Shown here: piece after piece, positions 26,827 to 35,171 of the stretch | Layout of the letters: each line of letters opens with the position of its first letter | Numbering within the stretch: the first letter of the stretch is position 1 | Assembly: GCA_902604835.1 (NCBI GenBank) | Contig: CACKZW010000001.1 | Span: 95,606 to 159,605, forward strand | DNA length: 64,000 nt | Direction: 5' to 3' | Source: an uncultured Candidatus Actinomarina sp. | GTDB lineage: Bacteria; Actinomycetota; Acidimicrobiia; Actinomarinales; Actinomarinaceae | Made by a program: the position numbers and the translations under genes | The notes under the pieces: model-generated | What the model saw: only the letters and a program-made list of their open reading frames with translations | What the model was told of the DNA's origin: nothing | The model's database searches: none

Positions 26827-28596
26827 ATGGAAATAGGACAAATAATAAAAGAAAGATACGAGATTATTCAACTTCTGGGGGAAGGTGGGATGTCCTATGT
26901 TTACAAAGCAAATGATAGACAATTAAAAAGAACTGTAGCAATAAAAACACTAAAACCAAATTATGTTCAGCAGGAGAAGTTTGTTGAAAGATTTAAAAGA
27001 GAAGCTCAAACAGCTGCAAACTTAAACCACCCAAACATCGTTCAAATTTTTGATTGGGGAATAGGTGATGAACCTTTTTTTGTAATGGAATATATTGAAG
27101 GTAATACACTTACGTCCATAATTGCTAAAAGAAGAACCATAAGCTTAAATGATGTCCTATTTATTGGAGCTCAAGTTTCAAGTGGTTTACAAGCAGCCCA
27201 TTCAAAAGGTCTCGTGCATAGGGATATAAAACCAGGAAATATAATGATAACTCCCGAAGGAAAAGTAAAAGTTACTGATTTTGGTATTGTTTCTCTTCAA
27301 AATGAAGAAAGTGATATTACAAAAACAGGATCTATTCTTGGTACTGCAAGCTATATATCCCCAGAACAGGCTCAGGGTAAACCTGTATCTAAAGAATCCG
27401 ACTTATATTCATTAGGAACTGTTCTTTATGAACTTATTACAGGCAGACCCCCTTTTGAAGGTGATTCACCAATTGCAACAGCAACAAAGCATATTACTGA
27501 CAAACCTGAAAAGTTAAGTGTCTTCAGACCTGACATTCCTAAAGGTATTGAAAATGCAGTATTGAAATTGCTTCATAAGTATCCAAAAGATAGATTTAAA
27601 AATGCAGAAGACTTAAGGGCGGTACTCCTTCAACAAAAAACACAGCTTCAAGCAATGCAAACACAAGAAAATCTTGTTGATCTAACGAGTCCAAAAATAA
27701 AATATAGATTTACCCTACCAGCACTGATAATCTCACTGACAATAGTTTTAGGAACCATTTGGACACTAACTCGAATTTTTGATGGATTACCTGTTGATGG
27801 AGGTGCCCAGGTAATTATTAACGTTCCAGATTTGACCGGAAGCAGTCAGACTGAAGCTCTAAATGATCTACAGAGTTTAGGATTTAAGGTTGGAATTGAG
27901 AATTCAGCTCATCCAGAGGTCCCTTCTGGAGCTGTCATCAGAACACAGCCTCCAGCAAATACATCAACTAACCCTGATACATTAGTAACAATAATTGTTT
28001 CTGTTGGACCAGAGGCATATCCAATACCTTATGTAGTAGATCTTGAAACAGATAGGGCTGTTTACGTCATAGAAGAAAGCGGTTTTACAATAGGTCAAAA
28101 AATAGAAGTAAATGATGACAATGTTCCCATTGGTTTTATAATTTCACAAAATCCAATGGCTGGAAAAAAAATGGGTCCCGGGTCTAGTGTAGATCTCGTA
28201 ATTTCATCTGGCCCTAGCTTGATCGAGCTCGGAGATCTCTCTAAAAAATCACTTGAAGACGCCACGCAAATTCTTGAGACACTGGGTTTAGAGTTTGAAA
28301 CAATTGAGGAATTTTCTGAAGATACTGAAGAAGGTCTCATTTCTGGAACCCTACCGGAAGCTGGTGAGATTATCACTCCTGATGAATTAATTACTCTTAT
28401 TGTGTCACTTGGAATAAAAATTGAGGTTCCAGAAGTTGAAGGTTTAAATTATCAAGCAGCAATTGATGTACTTGAAGAAGCAGGACTTGTAGCAACTGTA
28501 AGCGGTGACACTAATGGATTGGTTAGAAAACAGTTGCCTCGTAAAGGAGAATTTCTTGAGCCAGAAGGGGTAGTAGATCTAACTTTTGATGAATAA
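26827..28596 (+). CDS. PASTA-domain Ser/Thr protein kinase (PknB-like)
   Basis: The 589-residue protein has an N-terminal kinase domain (about 1-270) with the GEGGMSYVY glycine loop, AIKTLKP lysine, HRDIKPGNIM catalytic loop near residue 131, DFGIV and the APE-region GTASYISPEQ. A membrane helix follows near residues 292-312, then four PASTA repeats to the end. The PASTA part faces outward and is expected to bind muropeptide or lipid II. Together with the phosphatase it should control cell-wall growth and division. The mutY start overlaps its end. Confidence 0.94.
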   Translation: MEIGQIIKERYEIIQLLGEGGMSYVYKANDRQLKRTVAIKTLKPNYVQQEKFVERFKREAQTAANLNHPNIVQIFDWGIGDEPFFVMEYIEGNTLTSIIAKRRTISLNDVLFIGAQVSSGLQAAHSKGLVHRDIKPGNIMITPEGKVKVTDFGIVSLQNEESDITKTGSILGTASYISPEQAQGKPVSKESDLYSLGTVLYELITGRPPFEGDSPIATATKHITDKPEKLSVFRPDIPKGIENAVLKLLHKYPKDRFKNAEDLRAVLLQQKTQLQAMQTQENLVDLTSPKIKYRFTLPALIISLTIVLGTIWTLTRIFDGLPVDGGAQVIINVPDLTGSSQTEALNDLQSLGFKVGIENSAHPEVPSGAVIRTQPPANTSTNPDTLVTIIVSVGPEAYPIPYVVDLETDRAVYVIEESGFTIGQKIEVNDDNVPIGFIISQNPMAGKKMGPGSSVDLVISSGPSLIELGDLSKKSLEDATQILETLGLEFETIEEFSEDTEEGLISGTLPEAGEIITPDELITLIVSLGIKIEVPEVEGLNYQAAIDVLEEAGLVATVSGDTNGLVRKQLPRKGEFLEPEGVVDLTFDE

Positions 28597-29416
28597 ACAG
28601 GAAATATTTAAAAAAAAATTATTAAGTTGGTCAATAAAAAACACAAGAGAATACTCGTGGAGAAACACTGAAGATCCCTGGAAAATTCTTCTTCTAGAAG
28701 TGATTGCTCAACAAACACAATTAGAGAGAGCGAATAAGTATTATCAAAAATTTATAAAGAAGTTTCCAAACCCAAATGAAATGTCTAAAGCTACTAAAAA
28801 AGAAATTCTTGGAATGTGGTCTGGGTTAGGCTACAACAGCAGAGCTGTTAGATTGCATGAGGCATCAAAAATCTTGTCTAAAAATTCCTTTGATTCAATT
28901 TATCCAGAATTCGACATTCTTCCTGGTGTTGGGGAGTACACTAAAAATGCTATTTTATCATTTGCTTACAATGATAAAGTGATAGCCCAGGACACCAACG
29001 TTTTGAGGATATTTAGTAGATTTTTTGGAACTAAAGATCCTCAAAAATTTATACTTGAAAACCAAAAAAATATATTAAAAAATATAAAGTCAAGAAAATT
29101 TAATCAAGTGTTAATGGACTTTGGCTCAAAGATTTGTACATCAAAAAATCCCTCATGCAGTGTGTGTGTATTTGATAATGAATGTGAAAAGTTCATACAA
29201 GCTAGACCAAATCCTCAACCAGCATTTAAGGGTTCAGATCGAGAAATTAGAGGAAAAATTATTAAACACCTTATAGTGAACAACAATGTTGACATATCTT
29301 CATTGAACATCTTAATTAAAACAGAAGAAAATAAACTTAAACATATTTTAAAAAAACTTGAAAGTGAAGGAATGATCACAATAAAGAATAAAAAATTAAT
29401 TGAAATTAATTCTTGA
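28589..29416 (+). CDS. mutY: Adenine DNA glycosylase MutY-like, without NUDIX-type C-terminal domain
   Basis: The 275-residue protein from the ATG at 28589 has the MutY catalytic Glu in LLLEVIAQQTQ (near residue 37), HhH motif LPGVGEYTKNAIL, catalytic Asp in AQDTNVLRIFSRFF, and the [4Fe-4S] motif C-x6-C-x2-C-x5-C near residues 185-201. The MutY NUDIX-like domain that reads 8-oxoG is missing; instead there is a short winged-helix-like tail, ISSLNILIKTEENKLKHILKKLESEG. It could therefore be a short MutY or a related glycosylase. Its start lies inside the pknB stop region. Confidence 0.8.
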   Translation: MNKQEIFKKKLLSWSIKNTREYSWRNTEDPWKILLLEVIAQQTQLERANKYYQKFIKKFPNPNEMSKATKKEILGMWSGLGYNSRAVRLHEASKILSKNSFDSIYPEFDILPGVGEYTKNAILSFAYNDKVIAQDTNVLRIFSRFFGTKDPQKFILENQKNILKNIKSRKFNQVLMDFGSKICTSKNPSCSVCVFDNECEKFIQARPNPQPAFKGSDREIRGKIIKHLIVNNNVDISSLNILIKTEENKLKHILKKLESEGMITIKNKKLIEINS

Positions 29417-29434
29417 GAATACTATTTTTTAATT

Positions 29435-29695
29435 ATGCCAGTCTCTAAAAAAAGAAATAAAACAAAAAACCTTGGACCTACTAAGTCTAAAAAAATATCC
29501 TCTCAAATGTCTGATGTAAGTGGGCCTTCACCTAGGTGGTTTGTTCTTACAATGTCTTCACTTATGATCATTGGTGTTCTACTTATAGTATTAAATTACC
29601 TTACACTTTTGCCTGGTTCAGTATCCAGATGGTATTTATGGAGTGGTCTTGGTTGTATTGGTGTAGGTTTTCTTATGACAACAAAATATAATTAA
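29435..29695 (+). CDS. crgA: Cell division protein CrgA
   Basis: The 86-residue protein has a basic N-terminal tail (MPVSKKRNKTKN), a PSPRWFVLTMSSLMIIGVLLIVLNY first helix and a second helix ending in GFLMTTKYN, the layout of CrgA. CrgA coordinates FtsZ-ring and peptidoglycan functions in Actinobacteria and is usually near the pknB-pstP region, as here. It shares four bases with the convergent glpD. Confidence 0.9.
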   Translation: MPVSKKRNKTKNLGPTKSKKISSQMSDVSGPSPRWFVLTMSSLMIIGVLLIVLNYLTLLPGSVSRWYLWSGLGCIGVGFLMTTKYN

Positions 29696-31149
29696 CTTAT
29701 TATTAAGCCCTCTTTTTTTAAGTAATTAAAACTATCAAAATCAATATCCTGAAAATTTGTGTGTTTTTGAATCTTTTTAACTATCTGCTTACCATTATCT
29801 TCACTAAACCAACTAATATTTGTTCTTCTTAATAGATAATCAACAGGTGTAGCAACACAATAATGATTTACTGAGTGATCAAGGTCAGAAAAGTTATAGT
29901 AATTTTGATAATTAATTATTTGGTCTTGATATTCAATGTTTTGTAACTCAAACTTTTTATTGAACAATTGCCTCAACGCCTCAATTGCAATTAATCTAAA
30001 ACCAGTTAATTTTCCACCCGCAATTTGTATAAAATTTTTATCAACCTCTTCAATAATATGTCCTCTCATAATTTTTTTTGTAGAGTTATTTTCATCATCT
30101 ATAAGAGCTCTGATACCAGACCAACTTGAAATATATTCGAGTTTTTCGATATCAAAATATTTTTTTACATGTCGTATCAAATAATCAATCTCTTCTTTTG
30201 AAGCGTAGGGATTGTCTTTTGTTCCAGAAAATTCTTCAATATCTGTTGTTCCTACTATTGTGTTTCCATTCCAAGGTAAAACAAACATTACTCTTTCATC
30301 CTCAGTCTTTGGTAAAAAAACACCATTGTTGTTGATCTCTAGAGGGTCACCCTTCAAAACTAAATGTGCTCCTCCACTCATTTTTAGTTTCGCAGAAACT
30401 TCTTTATAATCACCCGGTAAATTATGAACTCCTGATGCTGCAATAATTTTTTTTGCTGTAACAAAGTATTCAACCCCTGTTAGTACACATCGCAAGTGTA
30501 TTTCATAAAACTTATTTTTTTTAAATATATTTTTTACATTTAAATAATTGATAGCCGTGGAATTATTTATTTCAACAGCTGTTCTTAATAGAGAAAGAAC
30601 AAGCTTCGAATCATCAGTTTGTGCATCCTGAAAGATAAAACTTTTCTTTAAGTTAATTTTTTTTAACTTTGGAAATAGGTCAAATGTATTATTTTTAGAA
30701 ATGTTCTTATGCTTTTCTGGTTTCTTCCTTCCTCCTAAAAAATCATAAAAGAGTAAACCCAACTTAAATGCAAAAGGGGCTATAAAGTTTTTTTGAAAAA
30801 TTTTAGGTAGATCTGCAAATCCATCATTTTTGTATATTGGTGCAAGAAGTTTTAATGGCCTGTAAAGAGAACCTAGTCTTTTTTTTAATATTTTCTGCTC
30901 ATTTAAGCTTTCTTTAACTAAAGAAAATTGAAGCTGTGGTAAATATCTTATGCCTCCATGTAATAGTTTGGTACTTCTGCTTGAGGCTCCAGATGCAAAG
31001 TCATGCTTATCAACAAGTAAGACATTTAGTCCTGCATTTGAGGCAATAGTAAGAGCGGCAGCACCAATAATTCCTCCCCCAATGATTAAAAGATCATATT
31101 CATCATTATTTTTTAATTTATTTATTTGATTATTTCTTGAAAAAGTCAA
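29692..31149 (-). CDS. glpD: Glycerol-3-phosphate dehydrogenase (FAD)
   Basis: The 485-residue protein has an N-terminal FAD motif IIGGGIIGAAALTIASNAG, DKHDFASGASSRSTKLLHGGIRYL and VLPWNGNTIVGTTD, all typical of GlpD. It oxidises glycerol 3-phosphate to DHAP and passes electrons to the quinone pool at the membrane. The start is a TTG overlapping the upstream small gene stop (TTGA), the same junction as in the selW-tauE pair. The C-terminal region is AT-rich and basic. Confidence 0.93.
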   Translation of the reverse strand: MTFSRNNQINKLKNNDEYDLLIIGGGIIGAAALTIASNAGLNVLLVDKHDFASGASSRSTKLLHGGIRYLPQLQFSLVKESLNEQKILKKRLGSLYRPLKLLAPIYKNDGFADLPKIFQKNFIAPFAFKLGLLFYDFLGGRKKPEKHKNISKNNTFDLFPKLKKINLKKSFIFQDAQTDDSKLVLSLLRTAVEINNSTAINYLNVKNIFKKNKFYEIHLRCVLTGVEYFVTAKKIIAASGVHNLPGDYKEVSAKLKMSGGAHLVLKGDPLEINNNGVFLPKTEDERVMFVLPWNGNTIVGTTDIEEFSGTKDNPYASKEEIDYLIRHVKKYFDIEKLEYISSWSGIRALIDDENNSTKKIMRGHIIEEVDKNFIQIAGGKLTGFRLIAIEALRQLFNKKFELQNIEYQDQIINYQNYYNFSDLDHSVNHYCVATPVDYLLRRTNISWFSEDNGKQIVKKIQKHTNFQDIDFDSFNYLKKEGLIIS

Positions 31150-31379
31150 TTTTCTAAGGGGGTCATTTCTTCTTTACAATGTTTTGGAGGTTCATTAGCA
31201 ACAACAGATTGTAATTTTACTGTTAATTCCGTCCCGCAAGCTTTGCATAAAAATGATTGCGCTGTCTCTAAAACGTCACTCGGATCAATTTCTGGAGGTA
31301 CGCTCGCTAGTGAGCCAATTGAATTTTTTAAAAATCTGAAAATTACAACTCCAATTAATAAAGCAATTAAATATTCCAT
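31146..31379 (-). CDS. Small membrane-anchored zinc-ribbon-like protein
   Basis: The 77-residue protein has an N-terminal helix (MEYLIALLIGVVIFRFL) and then SFLCKACGTELTVKLQ and PPKHCKEEMTPL, giving C-x2-C and a later HC as likely zinc ligands. I recognise the CGTELTV...PPxHC pattern from small actinobacterial proteins of unknown function. It overlaps the glpD start by four bases, so the pair forms an operon with glpD. The tRNA-Ala gene lies upstream on the same strand. Confidence 0.65.
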   Translation of the reverse strand: MEYLIALLIGVVIFRFLKNSIGSLASVPPEIDPSDVLETAQSFLCKACGTELTVKLQSVVANEPPKHCKEEMTPLEN

Positions 31380-31483
31380 CTAAAAAGTTATATATCTATA
31401 TATTGAGTTTTTACGTTGTTCTAGTTTTTTTTCAGATAAGTTTTCAAAATTTTTTTTACCCATAATATAAGAATACCTTTTTG

Positions 31484-31556
31484 TGGAGATGATGGGACTT
31501 GAACCCACGACCCCCTGCTTGCAAAGCAGGTGCTCTTCCAGCTGAGCTACATCCCC
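31484..31556 (-). tRNA. tRNA-Ala (UGC)
   Basis: Cloverleaf with acceptor GGGGAUG/CAUCUCC (one G-U pair), anticodon stem CCUGC/GCAGG with the loop UUUGCAA (UGC), and T-loop GGUUCAAGUCC. CCA is not encoded. The ORF that runs across it on the same strand is the well-known false translation of tRNA-Ala. Confidence 0.95.
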
Positions 31557-31645
31557 TCGCAACATTTATTATGCCTCGTATTGACTCGTAAATGAAAAAA
31601 TTTTAGAAATATTTTGTATTCATTACTATTGTAGATAGAGCGAAA

Positions 31646-31720
31646 GGGCCTATAGCTCAGCCTGGTTAGAGCGCATCCCTGATAAGGATGAGGTCGTTAG
31701 TTCAAATCTAACTAGGCCCA
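31646..31720 (+). tRNA. tRNA-Ile (GAU)
   Basis: Cloverleaf with acceptor GGGCCUA/UAGGCCC, anticodon stem CAUCC/GGAUG with the loop CUGAUAA (GAU), and T-loop AGUUCAAAUCU. CCA is not encoded. It is divergent from tRNA-Ala, 90 bases apart. Confidence 0.95.
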
Positions 31721-31849
31721 CAATAGTCATAAGAGTTTTTCAGATATCACTTATTCACTAAGCAAGAAAATACAAAACCCATTACTAATCCCCCACAAGT
31801 ATTTAATAAAATAATAAAAATCGTTTAAGCGAACTACCTTAAAATAAAT

Positions 31850-31896
31850 TGGAATTAAGAGCCTGGTATATCCACTACCACAAGCCCTTAATTCCA
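31850..31896. repeat. Long imperfect inverted repeat in the non-coding stretch
   Basis: The outer arms TGGAATTAAG and CTTAATTCCA pair perfectly over ten bases. Inside, after an asymmetric internal loop (AGCC opposite CAAGCC), TGGTA pairs with TACCA around the loop TATCCAC. The two-storey shape is more like a structured RNA than a simple terminator, and no T-run follows. Confidence 0.55.
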
Positions 31897-31972
31897 GTAC
31901 GTACTCAGATAAAAGGGAGACCAATTATCTAAGTTTTTATAATCTAAAGTCAAGGGGATAACTTTAAGTTAT

Positions 31973-31997
31973 AAAAAAATCCGGGATAAACCCGGAT
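31973..31997 (-). terminator. Rho-independent terminator (minus strand)
   Basis: On the minus strand ATCCGGG and CCCGGAT form a seven-pair stem around TTTAT, directly followed by seven T. It is the distal of two tandem terminators downstream of ogt. Confidence 0.8.
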
Positions 31998-32008
31998 CCA
32001 AACAATAC

Positions 32009-32035
32009 AAAAAAGACCCGGCTAAAAAGCTGACC
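32009..32035 (-). terminator. Probable rho-independent terminator (minus strand)
   Basis: On the minus strand GGTCAGC and GCCGGGTC form a stem with wobble pairs and a bulge around TTTTTA, followed by six T. It lies about 75 bases after the ogt stop and precedes a stronger terminator. Confidence 0.6.
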
Positions 32036-32110
32036 ATTCTTTATGATGTCTGTTTATAAAATTCATAAATTTAATTTTAACTCATACGCAATTTAGAAAA
32101 GTAAATGATG

Positions 32111-32392
32111 TTAAAACTTTGTTTCGTTGTTTTCATTTTTTAGGAGTCTTCTTTTTTCAGATATCCCACCAGGACCACTGTAACCCCCTAATTTACCATT
32201 TGAGCAAATGACTCTATGACAAGGAATAATTACTGGGTAAGGATTTTTTCCACAAGCATTTGCAACTGCTCTTGATGAGTTAGGATGACCAATTCTTTCC
32301 GCAATCTCTTTATAAGACATAGTTTGACCATAAGGAATTTTAGAGATTTCTTTCCAAACTAAAGTTTGAAATTTAGTACCCTTTAATTTCAT
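32111..32392 (-). CDS. ogt: O6-methylguanine-DNA methyltransferase, single C-terminal domain
   Basis: The 93-residue protein is only the DNA-binding and catalytic domain of the MGMT family. It has the recognition helix YKEIAERIGHPNSSRAVANACGKNPYPVIIPCHRVI, with the alkyl-accepting Cys in PCHR and the following GGYSGPGGISEKRRLL. The usual N-terminal ribonuclease-like domain is missing, as in alkyltransferase-like proteins, but those normally lack the Cys. It should still be able to transfer alkyl groups from O6-alkylguanine. Confidence 0.88.
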   Translation of the reverse strand: MKLKGTKFQTLVWKEISKIPYGQTMSYKEIAERIGHPNSSRAVANACGKNPYPVIIPCHRVICSNGKLGGYSGPGGISEKRRLLKNENNETKF

Positions 32393-32451
32393 AAAATTAC
32401 TTTAACAACCTCAATTATTGATATTTACCAGTTATATATAAAATTTGTATT

Positions 32452-34200
32452 ATGAATACCCACGCAACACAAATTTCAAATGTCCTAATTATCGGTAGTG
32501 GCGGTGCGGGGCTTAGAGCTGCAATAGAAGCAAAGCAACAAGGAATGGATGTTGTTGTTCTTGGTAAGAGACAAAGAACAGATGTTCATACTGTCCTTGC
32601 TGCTGGAGGGATTAATGCAGCTTTTGGAAATGTTGATGCAGATGATTCATGGGAGCAACATTTTGCTGATACTTATATCGAAGGTTATGGATTATCCGAA
32701 CCAGAGGTAGTGGAAATAATGGCAAAAGAGTCTCCCGCTATAGTAGAAGAAATTGATAGTTGGGGCGCTAACTTTGCGAAGCTAGAAAATGGGAAGATTG
32801 ATCAAAGATTTTTTGGTGCTCATACATATAGAAGGACCTGTTACTCAGGTGATTACACAGGAAGATCAATACTTTTTGCTTTGATTAATAAAGCAAAATC
32901 ACTAGATATACCAATTCTAGATTCACAATATGTATCCGATTTGTTAGTAGATGATAATGTTTGTTTCGGAGCTATGGCATTTGACATTCAGAGTGGAGAA
33001 AGAACAGTTTACTTGGCAGATTCAATTGTTGTTGCTGCTGGTGGACACACAAGATTATGGAGAAAAAGCTCTTCTAGAAGAAATGAAAATACTGGTGATG
33101 GATTTTTTCTTGGTCTTAAAGCTGGTTGTAAATTAAGTGATATGGAAATGGTTCAATTTCACCCAACTGGAATGGTTATACCGGAGGAAATGGCAGGAAC
33201 ATTAGTTACTGAAGCTGTTCGTGGTGAAGGTGGAAAGCTTGTTAACAGTGACGGTGAAAGGTTTATGAAAAACTATGACAGCGAAAGAATGGAATTGTCA
33301 ACAAGAGATCGTGTAGCAATGGCAAATTATACAGAAATTGTGGAGGGAAGAGGATCTCCTAATGGTGGTGTTTATCTTGATATAAGTCACAAAGATAAAG
33401 ACTTTATAATTGAAAAGCTGCCAAGAATGTATAGACAATTTCTAGATACTTTAATGATTGATATTTCAAAAAGCCCGATGGAAGTTTCCCCTACTGCACA
33501 CTATTCAATGGGAGGTATAGTTGTGACTCCTAAAGATCATTGGACGGGCGTTGAAGGTCTGTATGCTGCTGGGGAGGTAACTTCGGGACTTCATGGGGCA
33601 AACAGACTTGGTGGAAATTCACTTGCAGAGATCCTTATTTTTGGAAAGAGAGCTGGTGCGGCAGCATCTCAAAGATCAAAAGAAATAGACGTTCATATAC
33701 GATCAAAAAAAGTTATCAATGAAGCGCATGAAAACCTTAATTCATCGATCAAAAATGGTTCAGAGGTAGCAAGACCCCTTCAACGATCTTTGAGAAACAT
33801 AATGTGGGAGTACGGAGGAGTTGTTAAAAATAAAGAGAAATTAGAAAAGGGTTTATCAGAAATTGAGGGACTAAAAGAATCTTCAAAAAATCTTGATGTG
33901 AGGCCAGATTCTGAAGGATATCAAGACTTAATGCTTGCATTCGATCTTGAGGCATCGATCGCTTCGTCAGAAGCAACTCTAAAAAGTGCGCTAAATAGAG
34001 AAGAGAGTAGAGGAGCTCATCAACGTGATGATTTTAAAGATTTGAGTGAAAATGGAAATGTAAATATTAGAGTCGAACTTGATGACAACAAGGAAATAAA
34101 ACTATCGAAAAAAGAAATCCCTCAACTAGAGAAAAAACTTAAAAATTTAATCAATAAGACTGTAGAAATTGATAACTTTGAAGGAATGCTTCTTGAATAG
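32452..34200 (+). CDS. Succinate dehydrogenase/fumarate reductase flavoprotein-type subunit (no partner subunits nearby)
   Basis: The 582-residue protein has an FAD motif IIGSGGAGLRAAIEA, then TDVHTVLAAGGINAAFG with the His used for covalent FAD, FHPTGMVIPEEMAGTLVTEAVRGEGG, and TAHYSMGGIVV, all typical of SdhA/FrdA. The HTVLAAGG His separates it from L-aspartate oxidase. No sdhB, C or D gene flanks it; ogt is divergent and an esterase follows convergently. Partners may be elsewhere on the chromosome, or the protein may work as a stand-alone flavoprotein. Confidence 0.85.
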   Translation: MNTHATQISNVLIIGSGGAGLRAAIEAKQQGMDVVVLGKRQRTDVHTVLAAGGINAAFGNVDADDSWEQHFADTYIEGYGLSEPEVVEIMAKESPAIVEEIDSWGANFAKLENGKIDQRFFGAHTYRRTCYSGDYTGRSILFALINKAKSLDIPILDSQYVSDLLVDDNVCFGAMAFDIQSGERTVYLADSIVVAAGGHTRLWRKSSSRRNENTGDGFFLGLKAGCKLSDMEMVQFHPTGMVIPEEMAGTLVTEAVRGEGGKLVNSDGERFMKNYDSERMELSTRDRVAMANYTEIVEGRGSPNGGVYLDISHKDKDFIIEKLPRMYRQFLDTLMIDISKSPMEVSPTAHYSMGGIVVTPKDHWTGVEGLYAAGEVTSGLHGANRLGGNSLAEILIFGKRAGAAASQRSKEIDVHIRSKKVINEAHENLNSSIKNGSEVARPLQRSLRNIMWEYGGVVKNKEKLEKGLSEIEGLKESSKNLDVRPDSEGYQDLMLAFDLEASIASSEATLKSALNREESRGAHQRDDFKDLSENGNVNIRVELDDNKEIKLSKKEIPQLEKKLKNLINKTVEIDNFEGMLLE

Positions 34201-34241
34201 TAGTTTTGTTATATGACTCAAGTTTAGATCTCAAAAAACAT

Positions 34242-35066
34242 CTACAAATTTAAAAAAATTTCTGGCATTGCAGAAGCCCAAGATGTCTCATTGTGAAGTC
34301 CATTTTCATCTATAAAGAATTTTACGTTTTTTTTATTTAGTTCAAGAGAATCATTTACATTCTTAACTCCTGAAAAATAAAAATTATCATTATTTGAAAA
34401 ATCCAAATCTTGATTTTTTGGAAATATATTTTTGACATGATCCCCAAAAATATGTCCTTCTTTTTTGCCGGTATAAAGGTAAGTTGTCGTGTTGTTTCCA
34501 AGATTTTTAATATCATTTAATATCCTAGGGTATCCAAACCAAAATGCAGGAGATAAAGATATTATGTTTTCAAACTCAGGATAAATTATTGAGGTCTTGA
34601 TTGACATTAAACCACCCATTGAAGCTCCTGCAACAGAAAATTTAGTTTGATCAAAATTTATGCCTAAAAAGTTTTTTACTGCTGGAATAAAGCTAAGGAC
34701 AATGTTTTTAATATGCTCCTCAGCAAAATTTTTTTCTTTCTTAATGGGATATGGATTATATTGAAATTGTCTTTTAGAGTTTGACGTAACACTAATTATC
34801 AAAAAATTTTTTTTAAGCTGGTCTTCAAAGTTATTAATTAAACTTTCTAAATTAAAAATTGTTCCAAAGTGACTGGTTGAAGAATCGAAAAGATTCTGTC
34901 CATCGTAACAAAGGATCATATTATCTATTTTGGTAAGATCTTTTGGTACTCTAAAAATAATTTGATTAGTATCTTTAATTTCTTCATCAAAAATTTCGTT
35001 GCTTTTATATAGATTTTTAAAAATTTTATTCTTTGAATATTTTGTAAAATTTATATCGTCAATCAT
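34242..35066 (-). CDS. Putative esterase (alpha/beta hydrolase, Esterase-D-like family)
   Basis: The 274-residue protein has nucleophile elbow GASMGG near residue 149 (FSVAGASMGGLMSIKTSIIYPEF) followed by the SLSPAFWFG stretch of the PF00756 family (enterochelin-esterase/antigen-85-like fold). NETSWASAMPE near the end carries the likely catalytic His (LHNETSW). The natural ester is unknown. It is divergent from metY, with the SAM riboswitch between. Confidence 0.75.
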   Translation of the reverse strand: MIDDINFTKYSKNKIFKNLYKSNEIFDEEIKDTNQIIFRVPKDLTKIDNMILCYDGQNLFDSSTSHFGTIFNLESLINNFEDQLKKNFLIISVTSNSKRQFQYNPYPIKKEKNFAEEHIKNIVLSFIPAVKNFLGINFDQTKFSVAGASMGGLMSIKTSIIYPEFENIISLSPAFWFGYPRILNDIKNLGNNTTTYLYTGKKEGHIFGDHVKNIFPKNQDLDFSNNDNFYFSGVKNVNDSLELNKKNVKFFIDENGLHNETSWASAMPEIFLNL

Positions 35067-35160
35067 CTTTAATTATTATTCTATTCAATAAAAATTAAGT
35101 AATAATTTTAAAAAAACAAAGAAATAAATAAAAAGTTTTAGGTCATTTTAAAAGATTTGA

Positions 35161-35166
35161 TATAAT
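35161..35166 (+). promoter_or_regulatory. -10 box of the metY-metX promoter
   Basis: A perfect TATAAT lies six to eight bases before the 5' end of the riboswitch, so transcription would begin near 35172-35174. The -35 region is weak (TTAGGT at 35138-35143 at best). Confidence 0.65.
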
Positions 35167-35171
35167 TAAAA

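Larger units (their letters stand above)
31721..32110. other. 390-base non-coding stretch with several hairpins
   Basis: No ORF of credible coding character is seen in any frame. The stretch contains a long imperfect hairpin (31850-31896), a six-pair stem AGATAA/TTATCT around a 12-base loop (31907-31930), an ATAACTTTAAGTTAT palindrome (31959-31973) and two terminator-like hairpins. A TATAAT box on the plus strand lies at 31938-31943. It may hold a small RNA gene, but none of the tmRNA, RNase P, 6S or SRP signatures I know is present. Confidence 0.5.

Noticed and set aside
31380..31565. Minus-strand ORF with VAQLEEHLLCKQGVVGSSPI
   Set aside because: This is the classic false translation of tRNA-Ala. 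A 27-residue remainder from an ATG at 31463 ends just before the 31146-31379 gene, but it has no supporting motif.
31721..32110. tmRNA, RNase P RNA or 6S RNA
   Set aside because: No GAGGAAAGUCC-type core, no tag-peptide frame, no tRNA-like ends and no long central bubble were found.
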